In this document: positions 62,864 through 64,000 of the stretch, piece by piece
Position numbering within the stretch: position 1 is the stretch's first letter
How the letters are laid out: the number at the start of each line of letters is the position of its first letter
Assembly (NCBI RefSeq): GCF_965138225.1
Contig: NZ_CBCSAX010000004.1
Length of the DNA: 64,000 bases
Direction: 5' to 3' (one strand)
Source of the DNA: Helicobacter_D ganmani
GTDB lineage: Bacteria; Campylobacterota; Campylobacteria; Campylobacterales; Helicobacteraceae
Position numbers and translations under genes: made by a program
Notes under the pieces: model-generated
What the model was told of the DNA's origin: nothing
The model's database searches: none
What the model saw: the letters and a program-made list of their open reading frames with translations, nothing else

Positions 62864-63928
62864 TTACATTTTTAAATAACTTCCAAGCCATTTTAACTCA
62901 TTTGGATATCGTCTAAACAATTCACTCACATTCGCATCATCAATGTGTCCATCAATATCAATAAAAAAGCAATAGTCAAAATCATTTCCTGTGCGCTTAG
63001 GGCGAGATTGAAAAAAGGTCATATTAATATTTAAATCTTTCACATCATAAAGCAGACGATGAATCGCACCGGGCTTGTCGTCGTTTGCCAAAATTGCAAA
63101 CAAAGAAGTTTTGTCTTTGCCGCAAGGTTGATTTTTGAAATTGCTAATCACAATAAAACGCGTTTTGTTGTCTGAATTGTTCTCAATATTTTCAAACAAA
63201 ATTGGCGTGCTATAAAGTTTCGCTGCAATGGGTGAGCATATAGCAGCACATTTTGGATTTTCTTTTGCAAGCTGCGCCGCACGTGCAGTAGAATCTACCG
63301 GAATTCTCTGAATATGGTCTAAAGAATGCTCACTTAAGAAATTAGAACATTGTCCAAAAGCAATGTCTTTAGAGTAAATAACCTCAATTTCTTGAATTTT
63401 TTGTGTCTGACTTGCAAAACAATGATGAATCGGTATATAAATTTCAGCTACAATTTTTAACTCTGTGCTTCTTAGCAAATCCAATGTTTCCCCTACGACA
63501 CCATTTTGACTATTTTCAATCGGAATCACTGCATAACTTGCACATTGATTTTCTACACTTTTGACGGCTTGTGTAATAGTATTGTGAGAAAAATATTCAC
63601 ACATTGCGCCAAACCTGCTTTCTGCCGCTTGATGCGTATAGCTTCCAAGAGGACCAAGATACGCCACGCGTTCTGGCGATTCCAAATTACGACTGACTGC
63701 AAAAATCTCCGAATAAATTGCCTCAATCGCTGCTCTATTGAGTGATAAAGAGCCTTTAGAATGCAATCTATCAATGATTTCTTTTTCTCTCTCTGGACGA
63801 TAAATAGGGGTATTACTCTGCAACTTTGCTTTGCCAATGCGCTTGACAATCTCCATACGCTTTTCTAATAATCCCAAAATTTCATCATCAATGCTATCAA
63901 TCTCTCTTCTAAAATTTTGTAAATTCAT
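62864..63928 (-). CDS. pheA: Bifunctional chorismate mutase / prephenate dehydratase
   Basis: A 354-residue enzyme. Residues 1-85 are an AroQ chorismate mutase (LQNFRREIDSIDDEILGLLE, KRMEIVKRIGKAKLQ); 90-270 prephenate dehydratase (RVAYLGPLGSYTHQAAESRF, VIPIENSQNGVVGETLDLL, the TRF motif in NKTRFIVIS); 275-354 an ACT domain (LFAILANDDKPGAIHRLLYD). The feedback-inhibition domain is intact. It begins 10 bases after the stop of the next gene on the same strand. Confidence 0.96.
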   Translation of the reverse strand: MNLQNFRREIDSIDDEILGLLEKRMEIVKRIGKAKLQSNTPIYRPEREKEIIDRLHSKGSLSLNRAAIEAIYSEIFAVSRNLESPERVAYLGPLGSYTHQAAESRFGAMCEYFSHNTITQAVKSVENQCASYAVIPIENSQNGVVGETLDLLRSTELKIVAEIYIPIHHCFASQTQKIQEIEVIYSKDIAFGQCSNFLSEHSLDHIQRIPVDSTARAAQLAKENPKCAAICSPIAAKLYSTPILFENIENNSDNKTRFIVISNFKNQPCGKDKTSLFAILANDDKPGAIHRLLYDVKDLNINMTFFQSRPKRTGNDFDYCFFIDIDGHIDDANVSELFRRYPNELKWLGSYLKM

Positions 63929-63938
63929 CTTAAGATTC

Positions 63939-64000
63939 CTTCATAAATAATCTTTTTCTAACACAATCAAATCTTCTATGCACTCCCTTTTGCGGACTAA
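63939..64000 (-). CDS. C-terminal end of a gene running off the right edge (possibly lysA)
   Basis: The minus strand has an open frame of 19 codons ending at 63939: LVRKRECIEDLIVLEKDYL. This resembles the end of diaminopimelate decarboxylase (LysA). In C. jejuni lysA lies just upstream of pheA with one gene between. The piece is too short for certainty. Confidence 0.4.

Noticed and set aside
1..64000. CRISPR arrays, insertion sequences, prophage genes, rRNA genes
   Set aside because: No regularly spaced direct repeats, no transposase or integrase motifs, no phage structural genes and no rRNA segments were seen on either strand.

Overview
The window looks like a chromosome segment of a low-GC Campylobacterota, most likely an enterohepatic, urease-negative Helicobacter (H. 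pullorum / H. canadensis type). This is inferred from gene content and order; no database search was possible. Several blocks match the H. pylori gene order as I remember it: mfd-ccmA-csd1-folC...leuS...secF-secD-yajC...nhaA-addA; cbpA-hspR; prfA-rpsT and glmM-lspA; porCDAB; kch-rpmB; acpS-fliL. The capsule genes (kpsMTEDS) and the cytochrome P450 trio instead resemble Campylobacter jejuni.

Layout. 1-20,979 is almost entirely on the minus strand: a partial hexapeptide-type acyltransferase, a YmdB-like phosphoesterase, mfd, the cell-shape pair ccmA/csd1, folC, a degenerate GGDEF protein, lptE, leuS, the SecDF-YajC translocase genes, two GT9 (heptosyltransferase-family) genes, nhaA and addA. 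One GT9 gene is switched out of frame by an 11-base poly-G tract. 21,112-29,262 carries cbpA-hspR, thiE, hypF, tRNA-Ser(GCT), prfA, rpsT, glmM-lspA and tRNA-Val(GAC). 29,303-36,156 carries pldA and a kpsM-T-E-D-S capsule export operon that ends in a poly-C tract next to an undetermined base. 36,257-39,117 is a P450 with two membrane-protein neighbours. 39,252-47,752 carries a two-component system, cytochrome c, alr, a ThiD2-like kinase, a BI-1 protein, gapA, an M99 carboxypeptidase and hemH.

47,760-53,330 is an accessory block edged by dispersed palindromic repeats. It holds a broken WYL-type regulator (three lesions), a YaaW/UPF0174 gene, a frameshifted glycine-rich coiled-coil gene, a 560-residue membrane protein of unknown family and a tiny membrane protein. 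It is the best candidate here for an undescribed system. 53,333-64,000 (minus strand) holds the pyruvate:acceptor oxidoreductase operon porCDAB, argJ, a K+ channel, rpmB, an FqrB-like flavodoxin reductase, ccoS, maf, acpS, fliL, pheA and the 3' end of one more gene.

Functional threads: envelope and shape (csd1, ccmA, M99 peptidase, glmM, alr, lptE, GT9s, kps, pldA, lspA); protein export (SecDF-YajC); anaerobic or microaerobic energy metabolism (POR with FqrB, HypF, CcoS, cytochrome c, hemH); stress (HspR/CbpA, Mfd, AddA). Three 11-base C/G homopolymers, two of them beside an N, mark phase variation and/or assembly uncertainty in surface and regulatory genes.
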